Below, in pieces: positions 45,546-57,400 of a DNA stretch of 64,000 nucleotides. The stretch spans positions 151,393-215,392 of the forward strand of contig QANU01030108.1 in the NCBI GenBank assembly GCA_003254905.1, given 5' to 3'. Each line of letters begins with the position of its first letter. Position 1 is the first letter of the stretch. The position numbers were made by a program, and so were the translations under genes. The DNA comes from Nissolia schottii (Eukaryota > Streptophyta > Magnoliopsida > Fabales > Fabaceae). The notes under the pieces are model-generated. The model ran no database searches. It saw nothing but the letters and a program-made list of their open reading frames with translations, and had not been told where the DNA came from.

Positions 45546-48500
45546 CAGTGAAATTTAAAAGAGTAGGAGAGAAAGTGTGACCGATGGAGACACATCATGG
45601 TGGTGAAGGCCTCGGTAGGCACCTGAATGTTGGGGTAGGAGCAATTTGGGCAGAATGTGCAAGGATTGATGGAGCAAAATTAGGATATTGGAGGGGTTTC
45701 ATTGCAAATATGGGATACTAACATAAAGGGGGAGGCGGTGGCATCATCAGTAAATAAGGTGAGTTTTGGTGGACAAATCATGGTGTGCATGACATGCCAG
45801 CAAACTTCAGGTGCCCACCGTAGCCTTCACCTATCTTCATTACTAAAGTTTTAAAAATCACTTGAAAGTTTGTATATATCACCCTTGAATAGCAATTGCT
45901 TACGTAAATAGAAATTATGTACTTTCCTTCAAACTTTATAACAGCTGCCTTTGTTATTTAACGTGACATAGGTCGATTTTGATTTGATTTTGTATTTGAA
46001 AATGTTTAAGCATGTGTATAGAAGAGTTGGTACTTGTTATACAGTAGCAACAAAATTAAGTGGTGTACCCCTAACATTATTATTTGTGTTAATTGTACAT
46101 AATACATCATATTAATTCACTTCTTATCTATCATTAAATGAGATTTCAACCGGACTTACATTCAATTGAAATTTCATTTAATAGATTAGATGAGTAATAA
46201 GTTGACATGATGTTTCATATACCATAAATACAAACAAAATTTTTCAAACAAAAAACATTGAAAAATGGAGGCGCCAACAAAAGAGATGAGGGATATGGGT
46301 GTTGGAAAAATTGGGTCTTTCAAGAGTGTTTCAAACTTAGTATGTGTTTGGTAAAAAAAAATCAAAGTCACGCATTGCTTGGAGTTGGTTTCATAGAAGC
46401 CTTTATAAATAAACTTGATTTACTATTAAATACTTTAGCATTGGACTAGCAATGTGGACTTGATCAACTTTACCATAACACACACGCGCGTCGCCTCGCC
46501 CTGTCTCCTCTCACGTGCGTAAGATCAATGAATCATTTTACTTGTTTTATTTTTCGACCCAAATATCTTGCACCTAACCGTTGGAGACTTATTGTGGCCT
46601 GTGCCACTTGGATTTATAACTGTTGCAATCTAGCCATTTGGGCTTGGCTTAATAATTAAGTAACCTTTGGTCTATTTATTGGCAACCCATTGAGACCAAA
46701 CACTATTACCATCAGATATTTCTCTCCCTCTTCTTCCTCTCCAAGGTTTTTGCTCTGCTTCGCCACTGTTCATCTTCCTATTTACTCTCTAAAATTGCGA
46801 ATTGCAAAGAGGTTCCCCCACTGCCTCCAGTATTGTTCCTTTCAAGTTGTGGAGCGAGGCTTAGCTACTCAGAGTGCTGGCAACTGCATGTGGGCGAGTT
46901 GCGGATGAGACCCACATCTTATCTTGGAGGGATGATTTTTGCCGACGTCTTTCCACCAAGCATAACTCTGAATAAGGCGAAAATAAACCCTTAAGGACAG
47001 TGCCTAACATAGTTTGTGGTATAACGTTCCAACTCATCTCTATCATTTTTATTTGTTATTGTTTGATTAGGGTTTGTCCTTCCCTAATCAAAACTTCTGC
47101 TTTTGTTTGGTTTAATTTATTTGTCAAAATATTAATAATTAATCTCCCAATTGACCCAAATAGTGAAGGCTTCTTACTCTAGAATTTGCTTTTACCACGA
47201 CAATGTCATTGCTGCCATCATCATCGCTTTTAGTGCGAGACACACTCTCAATTCATGTTCCATCTATCATCAAGTGTGTCTTGGTTGAGATTTGATTTAA
47301 TAATACAGTGGATAAAGTGTGAGTCGGTACAATATTTCATACCAAATGATTATATATAACATAACTATTACATAAAACAACTAAAAAAATCATTATGCAA
47401 AAGAGGTGTGTTATGTGTATTCATTGAATATGGTTCACACCTCATTTTTCAATATACGCGAAATGGAAAATACAACAAGTTGTACAAATTTATGATGCAA
47501 AAATAATATTTTTCTCTAATTATCACCCTATTAATACAATCCCGTCAAAATTATTATAATACCACGGTAAGAATTGATCTATTTAGCTACATTCTGTTTT
47601 GATTCAGATCCCCTAAGATGATAGCTAACATGGGTGGATTAAGGTGGTGTAAGTCTTTTAATTAATGGTTTTATGTTTGAGTTCTAAGAATAAAAAGAAA
47701 AAATACATTTGCTAAGACATCTCTGTCATTTACAAGAAGACTTGTGTAAAGTCAGTTTAGTTGAGTAGATTGGAGTTTTTAGTAATAAGGTTCAAATTCT
47801 AATAATTCGATCAAGAAAACAAAAATTCTTGAAAATGATTACGTGTGTGTTTGGAAATATCATAAAATAGCTTTTTTTTTTAAAGAAGAAAAACTAAATT
47901 GACCCTAAATATAAAATATTACATACTATAAATAAATAATTTCATATTCGTTTTAGTAATTTATCATACAAAAGTAATTTTTTATACAATTCAAATATAA
48001 GAAATTATGTTAAAATTATTTTTAAGTTAAAGTATCCAAACATAAATCGATTATCACGTAATGAATTATATATAAAAAAAAAAAACAGTTGTTAAAATAA
48101 GCAATTATTAAAATAAATATAATTTTACCCATTTACACATGCTATATCTCTAAAGTGGAAATTTTGGCAGATGTATGCACCGTTTGATGAATGATTTGGA
48201 CGTGGAAATAGTGATTTCATGGTGTGCATTCCCTGTTTCACTCACAATTAAAGGATCTGACCTTAAACATCTAAGTCATTTATATTTTTGTCCACAAATG
48301 TTAATATGAATCAAATTTCTGGAGCTATGTTACAACCCTTAGAAACAACATTTCTTAAAAGAAAAGTAGCAAACTGAGAGCAGGAATAATAACAACGTAA
48401 ATGAAAGTAGAAATTACTCAGGAGATCAAATGGAAAGCGTCATTCTACATGTCGACGGCCCACAAGAAGATGAAAAGGTTAAAAGGAAAAGAAAAGAAAA

Positions 48501-48660
48501 GAAAAGAAGATAAGAATAGATTATTCTAACTAGCTAGAGCACTTACGTACACGTAAATAAATAAATAAATAAATAACCACCATGAACGGAAACAAACAAA
48601 AAGTACTGCAGGTAGTAGCTTCTGGAGATGCGCGCGTGATGCAATCAATATAGCAACGTC
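45546..48660. other. Intergenic sequence
   Basis: No gene recognised. Around 46690-46910 a CT-rich stretch leads into a 72-codon frame without a known domain; it could be a displaced first exon but nothing supports that further. (TAAA)n at 48559-48582 and 'aaaag' repeats at 48488-48510 lie downstream of the bHLH gene. Confidence 0.45.
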
Positions 48661-48672
48661 GCTACTCGCTAG

Positions 48673-50151
48673 CTAGCTATGATCCAATCTAGTGAGAATC
48701 GCAGATTTAACGGCCTCTTCGCTCCTCAGCACCCCTTCGGGAACCTTAACCAGCACGTCCTGAAGCATGAGCTGGTCGTTCACACACGACATGCTGGCGT
48801 GGTGGACATGGAACTCCAACTCCCGCAACGCGACCATCAGCCTCGCCCCGGGATGGGTCCCACTCTCCGACTGAACCCTCAGCATGGCGCCGTCCCCACC
48901 AATCATCTTCACATCCACCTCAACCGCCGCCAACGAAGCCGTCTGCTGTTCCACGGAGGACGTGGTGGTGGTGGTGGTGGTGGTGGTGCTCTGTATGTCC
49001 GCGTTGTCGCTCGTCAATTCCATCTTCACCTTCTTGCTCGAAGGCTCCTTCTGCTGCACCTGCCCCTCCAGCTCATCGATCTTCGCCTTCAGCTCGTTGA
49101 TGTAGGCCACCGCGTCAGACAGCAGAGAAGCCTTGTCCATTCTAGAAACGTTGGGAACCACCGCCCTTAGAGCGTAGAAGCGGTGGTTGAGCTTCTCCCT
49201 CCTCTGCCTCTCCGCCTCCACGTGGTTCAGCGGGGTCTCCCTGCCCAGCCCCGGCTTCCTCCCTCTCTTCTTCGGCGGTCTCTTCTCCGCTATCAATGCC
49301 GGTGCACAGTCCGAGTCCGAATGCTCCGAGTCCGCGTAGGACGATTGGCGGGACCCGAACTTGGCCGCCACCGAGATGCCCTTGTTGTTGTTGTTGTTGT
49401 TCGGTTCCAGCTCCCTTCCCTTTCTCTTTCTGGCGGCGGCGTTGTCGTTGGAATTGTCTTCTTCCTGGACGCCGGCGATAATGCCGATGTCGGCGAAGGA
49501 GATGTTCTGGTCGTCGAAGAACTGCATTGGGTTGAGCTGGTGCTTGCCGGGTTGCATTCCGCCGTTTCCGTTGATGAGATCAGATCCAAAGAGGGACTTG
49601 GCTTGTTGGAGAAGCCCCCAATTCTCAGGGATGACGTCGTAGGAGGCCATCTCGAGAAGGCCGTCGGCGGTGGGGATGTAAACGAGCGTCTGGATGCCGT
49701 GCATGTAAGCCTCTTTGGCCCTCTCGCAGTTGCAGAACTGAAGCTCGTGCTGGTCCCCCTTCAGCCACGTCAGGGATCCAGAAGCGAAGGCCTTCACCGG
49801 CAACGAATACGAAGCGTCGTCCACCAAGAACGTGCGGGTCAACGACATCACGTAGAACCATTCCCCGTCGTTTTGGACCACGCCCTTGGTGAACTTGATG
49901 TGGCCGGGAAGGTGGTGCAGCCTCGGGGACGTGGTGTCTTTGGCACCTTGGAAATGGCCGTCTCCCCATGAGAGGTACAGGTTGCCGTTGTCGTCGTTGG
50001 TCGTCTGCCAGAAGATGGCGTAGACCCACCAATCGGGTTGGCTGTGGAGCAAGAATTGAAGCTTCTGCTGAAGGGTGATTGGTGCGTTCTCGTGTGGGAG
50101 AGACACCAGAGAGGAGGAGGATGAATTAGGAGAGATTATCAACTCCTCCAT
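48673..50151 (-). CDS. MYC-type bHLH transcription factor (bHLH14-like), intronless
   Basis: The true start is the ATG at 50149-50151 ([10 protein letters not shown]), giving 492 residues; the frame remains open for a few codons upstream but has no ATG there. The N-terminal MYC domain (about 25-190) has [29 protein letters not shown] and [18 protein letters not shown]. The bHLH domain (about 304-362) reads [17 protein letters not shown] with His310, Glu314 and Arg318, the E-box/G-box contact set, then [18 protein letters not shown]. An ACT-like C-terminus follows. This layout, with no intron, is that of the jasmonate-linked MYC2/bHLH14/JAM group, whose members bind JAZ repressors through the MYC domain. 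Asn (6) and Thr (10) runs are encoded by trinucleotide tracts. Confidence 0.94.
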   Translation of the reverse strand: MEELIISPNSSSSSLVSLPHENAPITLQQKLQFLLHSQPDWWVYAIFWQTTNDDNGNLYLSWGDGHFQGAKDTTSPRLHHLPGHIKFTKGVVQNDGEWFYVMSLTRTFLVDDASYSLPVKAFASGSLTWLKGDQHELQFCNCERAKEAYMHGIQTLVYIPTADGLLEMASYDVIPENWGLLQQAKSLFGSDLINGNGGMQPGKHQLNPMQFFDDQNISFADIGIIAGVQEEDNSNDNAAARKRKGRELEPNNNNNNKGISVAAKFGSRQSSYADSEHSDSDCAPALIAEKRPPKKRGRKPGLGRETPLNHVEAERQRREKLNHRFYALRAVVPNVSRMDKASLLSDAVAYINELKAKIDELEGQVQQKEPSSKKVKMELTSDNADIQSTTTTTTTTTSSVEQQTASLAAVEVDVKMIGGDGAMLRVQSESGTHPGARLMVALRELEFHVHHASMSCVNDQLMLQDVLVKVPEGVLRSEEAVKSAILTRLDHS

Positions 50152-50529
50152 AGGGTACAAAGCTAATATATATTGCAATAACTAAGAAAAAGCAACTAGT
50201 GTGGTGGCCGCGGGATGAGATCTTAGTTAGTTGGGAACATATTGAGACAAAAAAAACTGAAACAAGAGACAGGATTGATTAATAATGGAATACCCAATAA
50301 TTTATTGATGAGAAACAAAGAGGTTCTAGAGTGAGAGACAGGAGCACATGTACCCGGAAAACACGTTGAGAAGAGAGAATTAGCTAAGGGCCAAGGGTGA
50401 GAAGTGTGGGGGGTTATAAGGGTCAGGGGGGAGGGCATAAAGGGCAACATTATTTGTGTGCTGTGGCGATGGTAGGGCACATGGGGTCCAAATCAGCTTA
50501 ATAAGTGGTCACTGTTGAGGCACCACTAG

Positions 50530-50535
50530 CACGTG
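50530..50535. promoter_or_regulatory. G-box upstream of the bHLH gene
   Basis: CACGTG about 380 bases upstream of the bHLH start codon. MYC-type bHLH proteins bind this hexamer, so autoregulation is possible. One 6-bp match is weak evidence by itself. Confidence 0.4.
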
Positions 50536-50690
50536 GAAAGAAAGCGATAGCCTTGTGACGTCCCTCCCATAGCTAGGTTATACAAGTTATTAGACACAAG
50601 TAGAACCAATATTTAAAACATTTATTTGATTTTTTTCCTTCTTATTTTTATCTTTAAAGTTGTTAAATGATATTATAAATTGATAACCAA

Positions 50691-50879
50691 TATCAACGGG
50701 GTTGGTCCAAGTGTTAAGCGGCTTAATATCGCTTAAGCAATGTCCCGAGTTCGAGATCTTATGTACGCAGTTATCTCCGCTGGGAGACTCACCCGCCATA
50801 GTCAGGTGCGTGACCCAGGTCAACCTGGATTAGTCAAGGCTAATTAAGCATTGAATACCTGGCAGACAACCTAAAAAAG
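50691..50879 (+). mobile_element. tRNA-derived SINE, full-length copy
   Basis: 189 bp with box-A-like 'ggttggtccaagtgttaagc', box-B-like 'gagttcgagat', a tRNA-unrelated part ('gggagactcacccgccatag', 'gtgacccaggtcaac') and an A-rich tail. A perfect 13-bp target duplication aattgataaccaa lies at 50678-50690 and 50880-50892. It ends 7 bp before the CACTA target duplication. Confidence 0.93.
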
Positions 50880-51495
50880 AATTGATAACCAAGTTAATGC
50901 ACTACAAGAAAATAGACTATTTCCGTCTCGAAATTACCGTCGGACTAGAACCGACGGTAATACCGTCGAACAGCCGTCTGGGAAAAAAATCACCGACGGT
51001 AAATGGTTCAGAAAAACGAACTGGGCAAGATCAATGAAGTTATTGTCGGAACGGAATACACGACTGTAAAAACGACGGTAATAGAACGTTTACCGTCGGT
51101 CTAAGTCTGTAGCGTACCGACAGTAATATATTGGGAAAAGGCGCAACAATTTCATCAACCCGCCATAAATTTTTTTATTACCGTCGGTCAAAAACCGACG
51201 GTAAATGTCTCGAAAATATTTATTGGCCATTTCCCAGAACGTTTAACATTCCCATTATCGTTTTGATCGCTTGGTTACTGTCGGTTACCGTCGGCTATAG
51301 CCAACGGTAACACCTTGGCCCAATAGTATAAAATCCCCTCCCCCCACCCTCCTAAGCTTGTACCATAATTCTCTTCTCTCATCCATTCTCCCCTTTCTTA
51401 TCCGTCATGCGATGCTTTTGTCATCGGGGACGTGATATTAGTTTAATTTGTTGGTTATCAGTCTGCCGTTGTGTAAACTGAGCCATCGAATGGAT

Positions 51496-51622
51496 ACAAA
51501 GTCCAAGATAGTGGTAATTATCAGCAGTCCCATTGGGGGAATATGATGATTTGGCCCAATTGATGGGGATCTCATTGTCTACCACCAATTAAGCTGATGA
51601 CTACCACTATCTTGGACTTTGT
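51496..51622. ncRNA. Precursor-miRNA-like hairpin 1 in the CACTA element
   Basis: The two ends, each about 30 nt, pair with only two mismatches: the 5' arm contains 'aagtccaagatagtggtaa' and the 3' arm its complement 'taccactatcttggactt'. The inner part pairs more loosely ('cccattgg' with 'ccaattaa'). Total 127 nt. Strand of transcription unknown. The shape fits a plant pri-miRNA or a siRNA-generating foldback, but expression is not shown. Confidence 0.55.
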
Positions 51623-51674
51623 TATTCATTAACCAGCTCATTATTTATTTAATTAATTTTTGTCGAGCAGATTG

Positions 51675-51822
51675 CTGGCGCCACGTTAATTGGGAGGGTG
51701 GTAAAGGCCAAGGCCAAGGTGGTGGTAATCAGGTTGGGGGTCATCACGTTATTATTTCCCCAACTTGACTACAACCATGTTGGTCTTGGCCTTTATTAAT
51801 CGCTCAATTAAAGTGTCGCCAG
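51675..51822. ncRNA. Precursor-miRNA-like hairpin 2 in the CACTA element
   Basis: About 65 nt on each side pair with scattered mismatches: 'ctggcgccacgttaattg' with 'caattaaagtgtcgccag', then 'aaaggccaaggccaa' with 'ttggtcttggccttt', and 'aggttgggg' with 'ccccaactt'. The loop is about 18 nt. It shares 'ccaag.t.gtggtaat' with hairpin 1, so the two probably arose by duplication. Confidence 0.55.
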
Positions 51823-52499
51823 GGCTGGCAAAAATTAATTTTACATTACCGTCGGATAGCACCGATGGTAAAAACCCTAAAACCTAATCCAATATTACCG
51901 TCAGATGGTACCGATGGTAAAAACCCTAAACCCTAAACCAGTATTACCATCGGTACAAACAGACGATAAAGATTGACGCGTTACCGTCGTACACAGGTAA
52001 TAATCGACGGTAAAGGCTTTGAAATTGGTGTAGGATATTGCGCTAGCTCATTACCTTCGGCACATAAGCAAACCGACGGTAATTAAATAATTTGGTCCGT
52101 ATGTTGGCGCCAAATTTATTAGGCTACCGTCGGTCTGTATAGCGGATCAACGGTAACTGTTTTAATTAAACGATCCGTTTTGAATTGTATTTGTTACCGT
52201 CGGTCAATGCCGACGGTAAAGCTCAGAACCAATGACTTAAGCAATTTTCCTTTCTCTTCTCCTTATTCTCATACCTTTTCTTTCTCTCCACCCATCCTCT
52301 CCTCTCCATGACCAACACTCCCTCGGCTTCTGGGACGCGCCACCGCCGTGCCACCACCACCTCGGGTTCTTGCCGCCACCGCCTCCACTCCACCACTAGA
52401 GGTCGACCTTCTCCTACCTTTATTATTTCGTCATTTGATTGATATACATTGTTTCAACTATTGATGCATGCAAACTCAAACTCAAACTCTTTGTGCTTC

Positions 52500-52645
52500 C
52501 TCTGTGTCTCTATCGATTTGGGGTTGTGTGTGTTGGCTGATTTGTGTGTGTGTGTCTCTATTGATTTGGGATTGTCTGTGTGTTGGCTGATTTGTGTTTT
52601 TGTGTGTGTGTGTGTGTCTCTGTGGCTGACTTGGGGTTGTGTGTG
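52500..52645 (+). repeat. TG-rich tandem repeat in the CACTA element
   Basis: About three copies of a unit of roughly 55-60 bp containing 'ctctattgatttggg' and 'gtgttggctgatttgtgt', with internal (TG)n. Probably intronic within the transposon. Confidence 0.75.
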
Positions 52646-52791
52646 AGTGTTCAGGGAAGTTGTTACTCACAAGTTGTTGCAGTTTGTTTTATTCCACATT
52701 ACTTCTATGGAAGCTTACAAGAAAGCTCCCACTCCATGTTGCTTGTTTGCCATTTTATTTTCCTTTTCTTTTAATCCGCTGCCACTAGTTG

Positions 52792-53251
52792 AGGAATTGG
52801 AATTGTCTACGTTTGAGTTGATTTTGTCTTGTTTTGTTAATTGCAAAATTGTGAACGTGAACTTGTAGATTTGTTGTGAGGTTGAGGATCAAAGGAGATT
52901 TGAACAAGCAACTTACTCAAGCCAAGGACTTCCGCAATAATTAGGTATATCTGCAATAACTTTATTGGTACTAGGATAGAGACTTACTTTCTTATGATAG
53001 ATTTGTAGGATTGGTACTAGGATAGAGACTTACTTACTCAACGGTGATTATATGTTGTTTGCGGAGATTGGAGGGCCTATATTTTAGAACGGTTTAGAAA
53101 AGATTGTGCGGAATTATGAACATTAATCTTCCTTTGTCTATGTAGAGTTAATTTCGGAATTGGAATTGTCTACGTGTGAACTGATTTTGTTTTGTTTTGC
53201 TAATTGCAAAATTGTTGACGTGAACTTGTAGATTTGTTGTGAGGTTGAGGA
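52792..53251 (+). repeat. 97-bp direct duplication in the CACTA element
   Basis: 52792-52888 and 53155-53251 are nearly the same ('attggaattgtctacgt', 'aacttgtagatttgttgtga', 'ggttgaggatc'). A second, shorter duplication ('attggtactaggatagagac') lies between them near 52964 and 53013. Confidence 0.85.
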
Positions 53252-53327
53252 TCTTACTTTCTTATTAATTGCTTTATTTCATATTGGTTATATATGAAAA
53301 TGATATTTCTATAGCGTAGCTCCCTAT

Positions 53328-53658
53328 GGGTCTGGGCGATCATCCTTCCGCTCCTATCGTCATTGTGGACGACGAACCCGCAGCAACCCCACTTGAGTCC
53401 GACGAGCCTGACTATGACTCCCCCTTCTAGGACGAGCCTGACTACAACTCCCCTTTCTGGGACGTGCACGTGGACGTCAACGTGGATGGGGACGTGCACA
53501 TGGACGTCAACGTGGGCGGGGACGTGCACGTGGATGTCAACGTGGGCGGGGACGTATACGTGGACGTCAACGTAGACGGGGACGGGGATGTGTACGTGGA
53601 TGTGGATGTGGAGGACCTTGAAGAGGACGTAGAGGATGAAGACCCCGACGAGGATTGA
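53328..53658 (+). pseudogene. Acidic repeat reading frame of the CACTA element
   Basis: From about 53328 the plus strand reads GDHPSAPIVIVDDEPAATPL, meets a stop near 53428, and continues in the same frame as DEPDYNSPF followed by 10-residue repeats of DVHVDVNVGG (30-bp minisatellite units at about 53458-53580) and an acidic end (VEDLEEDVEDEDPDED). It looks like the degenerate last exon of a transposon-encoded protein, internally expanded. Function unknown. Confidence 0.5.
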
Positions 53659-53823
53659 ATATATTGTGCATATTTTGAATATATTATGTATATTATTTGC
53701 TTCTTTAATTATGTAATGAATCTAAACACGCAAGGATATAGATGGGAAGTACCACTTTGTTGAACTACTTTGTGAATTTATTTGTTATCTTTGCTAATGG
53801 ATGGGCATAGAGTAAAGATGGGG

Positions 53824-53826
<3 letters not shown>

Positions 53827-53869
<43 letters not shown>
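53827..53869. repeat. (AT)n microsatellite in the CACTA element
   Basis: A run of about 21 AT dinucleotides, followed within 60 bases by (AAAT)n-type sequence. Confidence 0.95.
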
Positions 53870-53872
<3 letters not shown>

Positions 53873-54422
53873 GTAATTAAGCTGTTGTACTCTCACAATC
53901 AATGTAATTGTTAAAATAAATAAATAAATATTTATAATTTTATTTAATAAAATAACCATATTATTTATATCACAATTGTTATTCAAATAAATAATAACTA
54001 TTCAAAAATATTTATTTAATTTTTTAAAAATATTTGCTTATTACCATCGGCTATCGCCGACGGTAAAATGGACACGATTATCGTCAGTTACCTTCGCGAC
54101 GGTAAATACTTACCGACGGAATAATTAGCGTCGGTTATAGGTGACGGTAACATTTGAATAAAATATTATTATTATTAGCGATGGATGTTTCTGACGGTAA
54201 TCCGGTTCAAATAGCCTATCAAATGAACCGGTTACTGTCGGTTAGACCGACAAAAATTAGCTTCGGTGATTCTCATCTGACACAAAATTGGTTTTCATCG
54301 AACCCTTTATCGGCGACTCGATGACTGACGCTAACTCCGTCGGAAACACAATAATCTGACGGTAACTGTCTCGCATCCGACGGAAAATACCGACGAAAAT
54401 AGTGTATTTTCTTGCAGTGATG

Positions 54423-57400
54423 GAATAAGAATTTCGAACGTTAATTATATATGTAGGGTATCGCTCTCTTGCATGAATGAATGAATGTACGTGTGTAACA
54501 TAGCAATAAAGTGGAGAAATCTTGTAATTGCAACTAAGTTAAATCAAATATTTACTCCCTTTCCTATTATATGCATTAACTTCCTTGTCCTTGTTCGTAT
54601 ACGAGCACGATTTTGATGGCAAATTAAGAGCGGGATATATACGACTTCGATAGCGTTAGACAACCGAAGCTAAATTGTTTTGTGGTTCAACTCGTTCCAA
54701 TAGTTAATGTTACCATCCACGTTCAATTACAACTATGAAAAGAGAATTTTAAATCTCATGAATTGAATGAGGTTGCAGTTTATTCTGGTTTTAATTAATG
54801 AGACTGAGATTTACTTCCATATTAGTTACTTTTATTTTGATAAATGATGACAATCGAAATAGAACATTAGAACAATAGTGGTGTTTTGTGTACAACTAAA
54901 GTAAATCAAACCACATCCAATTATATTTAACACTCATTTTTTCTCTCTTCTTTCTCACTCTCCCTCACACACGTTCTTCTACGTTTCTTCTTCTTCTTCT
55001 TTTTCTTCATTTTCTCACTCTTCTTCCTCACTCTCCCTTCATTTTCTCTCACTTTTTTCGTCCACAACCTCCATTTCCATCTCTTTTCTTCCATTTGTAA
55101 ACCACCCTTCTTCTTCTCCTCCTCCTTCTTCGTTTCCACCATCTTCTTTGTTTCATTTTCATTGTTTTATTTGTAAGACATTATATGGAGAGCATGAATA
55201 AGGACAAGATATACACGTGATATCTCTGATCTAAGGTGTTCTTTGTGTTCTATAGTGTTTGTTTTAGTTTGATGTACTATTTGTTTTAGTGTGGTGAAAT
55301 GTTTGTTTTTGCATTTTGTAATAGTTAAGGTTAATGAATGATAATGTTTGTTTCCGTAGTTTATAATGTTTGTTTTTGTTTATTGTAATGTTTGTACTAC
55401 AACATTTTAAGCTTTCAGCACCGGTGTTCATTACAAGGTTTAGAAAATGTTGCATATTGTACTTTATGTAACGACTTGTATGCATTCTCTTTATATTTAC
55501 GTATCTCTTTACATTAAGGTTTTTACAATGCTATGTTTGACAACATTTAAAAACTGTTGCATATTTTGGTGTTGTCTTTAGTTATACGTATTAGCAACAA
55601 CATCATACACAAGATTTAAGATTTTTTGCATATTACAATTTATGCAATACTTTTATCAATGTTATCTTTAAATATAAATTTTCACAACACCACTTAAAAT
55701 AGAAGTTAGTAAGTGTTGCGTGTTTAATTTTATGCAGCGTTTTATCATTGCTATCTTTTTTTATAAATTAATTTAAGCAACAAATACTAGAAAAAATGTT
55801 GTGTTAAACAATTATTTAGACAACAATTTTTAAAAATGTTGGATAAAGTTAAATATTCAACGCTTTTTAAATCTTGTCAAAAATTGATTCAACCAATGTG
55901 TTACTACAATTAAGCGCTAAACTGGATGTAATTAAATAAATATATAAAATATATTAAAAACCAAATAAAGACAACTATTGATATAATAATTAATAATTTA
56001 ACACAATTTGGATCTAGTGTATATATTATTATTTTGATATACTACGTACTAAACATTAGAGCTTGGTCAAGTGGTATGCAAGTGCTTTGCTAGAAGCACA
56101 AAGGAAGGGCTTTCGACAACGTTTTTAGACTACGTACGCACAACACTTTTCAGCTGTGATTTTTGCTATTTAGTTGAGTGTGAGTCACATTTTATGTAGT
56201 TTCTATTTTTAATAATGATTGTTTCTCTATTTTGTAATGCTTATTTTTTAAGAGAGAGTGAATGCATACGTTTTAGGCTATTTAATTGGGTGCGAGCCTC
56301 CTATTTTTATATTTAATAATGTTTATATTTATGTTTTATGTAGTTTGTGTCTTTATTTTATAATGTTTGTTTCCATTTTTTGGTCTTTGTGTATGTCGTA
56401 TCAAGTTATACGTTAACGATATGTTAAAAGTATTTTAGTTATACATCTAACATTATTGTTTAATAAATGATAATTTAATAATCGTAATAAATAACCTTAA
56501 AACAACCACTCTAAGGTATGTATAAAAATCTATCATGACTAAATCATATACCTTTATTAGTATAGTAATCCCAAAGTTATGATTTTAATTATCATCCTAA
56601 CATTACACTTTTATTTGTTGGTTCTATCCTCTTAAAGTGACAAAAGATGGAACTGTTGATCTTTTCTAAAAGTCAACGTGGACGTAATTTTTTTTTTATA
56701 TTAAAGAGAAAAATCTACTTTTCTTCCTCAAATCATGTCTAATCTTTGAATTTTTTTTTTCGTTTTCTCTCCGCTCATTTCTTAATTATAATCAAACATA
56801 GAATAGAAAGAAGATTTATTTTTCCTCCGCATAAAGGAAGAAAGTATGACTCAGGTGACAAAGTTGAACCCCCCACTTCACCTTTTAAATTTTGAAGGGG
56901 TGGTTGTGAGTTAGGATGTTAATTACTAACTCAAAGGGTTAATCAAATGGAGTTTCTATCTACACATGACACGTATCCACCATGGATTGTATATAGTTAT
57001 AAATACAAATTATAAATGACGCGCATAGTTAATAAAAGTAACTTAATTGAGTAATGGATATGGCATGTGGAGGAAGAAATTATCTCACTCAAAGAGAAGC
57101 ATGAGTTTTTCTAAACAAATGCAACTTGGCTTCAATAAAATGTTGTAAAACATGGGGATGGACATTAGCACTCATTTTGACCGAACCTGTACTCACACAA
57201 TCTGTTTTCAAGCTGTCTCTCGTTAATCTCTGTGATTTCAGCTTATTTATTCACTTGTTTCGCATCACTTTTTTATGTTATTCATGTGCAATTTGCACAA
57301 GCTTTATAAAGTGGATGACTAGTTAATTAGTTGAGACGTGCGAGAAATAACCGTTTTACGCATGTTCTTATTTCGGTTTTTAGCTGGATCATGGATGCCT

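Larger units (their letters stand above)
50900..54419. mobile_element. CACTA transposon, non-autonomous, 3,520 bp
   Basis: Begins CACTACAAGAAAATAGAC and ends with the reverse complement of CACTGCAAGAAAATACAC; a 3-bp duplication atg flanks it (50897-50899 and 54420-54422). Subterminal repeats of ACCGTCGG and its complement fill 50935-51310, 51848-52217 and 54050-54395. No full transposase is present. The interior has two hairpins (51496-51822), a possible first-exon-like frame (52308), TG-rich tandem repeats (52500-52640), a 97-bp direct duplication and an acidic-repeat frame (53450-53658). Intact ends and TSD suggest a fairly recent insertion. Confidence 0.95.

Noticed and set aside
48679-49971. 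Long plus-strand open frames (163 and 262 codons) over the bHLH gene
   Set aside because: Antisense shadows; their amino-acid content is low complexity and follows the codon bias of the sense gene.
50152-50178. Upstream extension of the bHLH protein by nine residues
   Set aside because: The extension starts at a TTG codon, not ATG; the in-frame ATG at 50149-50151 is the natural start.
54927-55142. Lys/Glu-rich minus-strand frame of 71 codons
   Set aside because: Produced by CT-rich low-complexity DNA; no other support.
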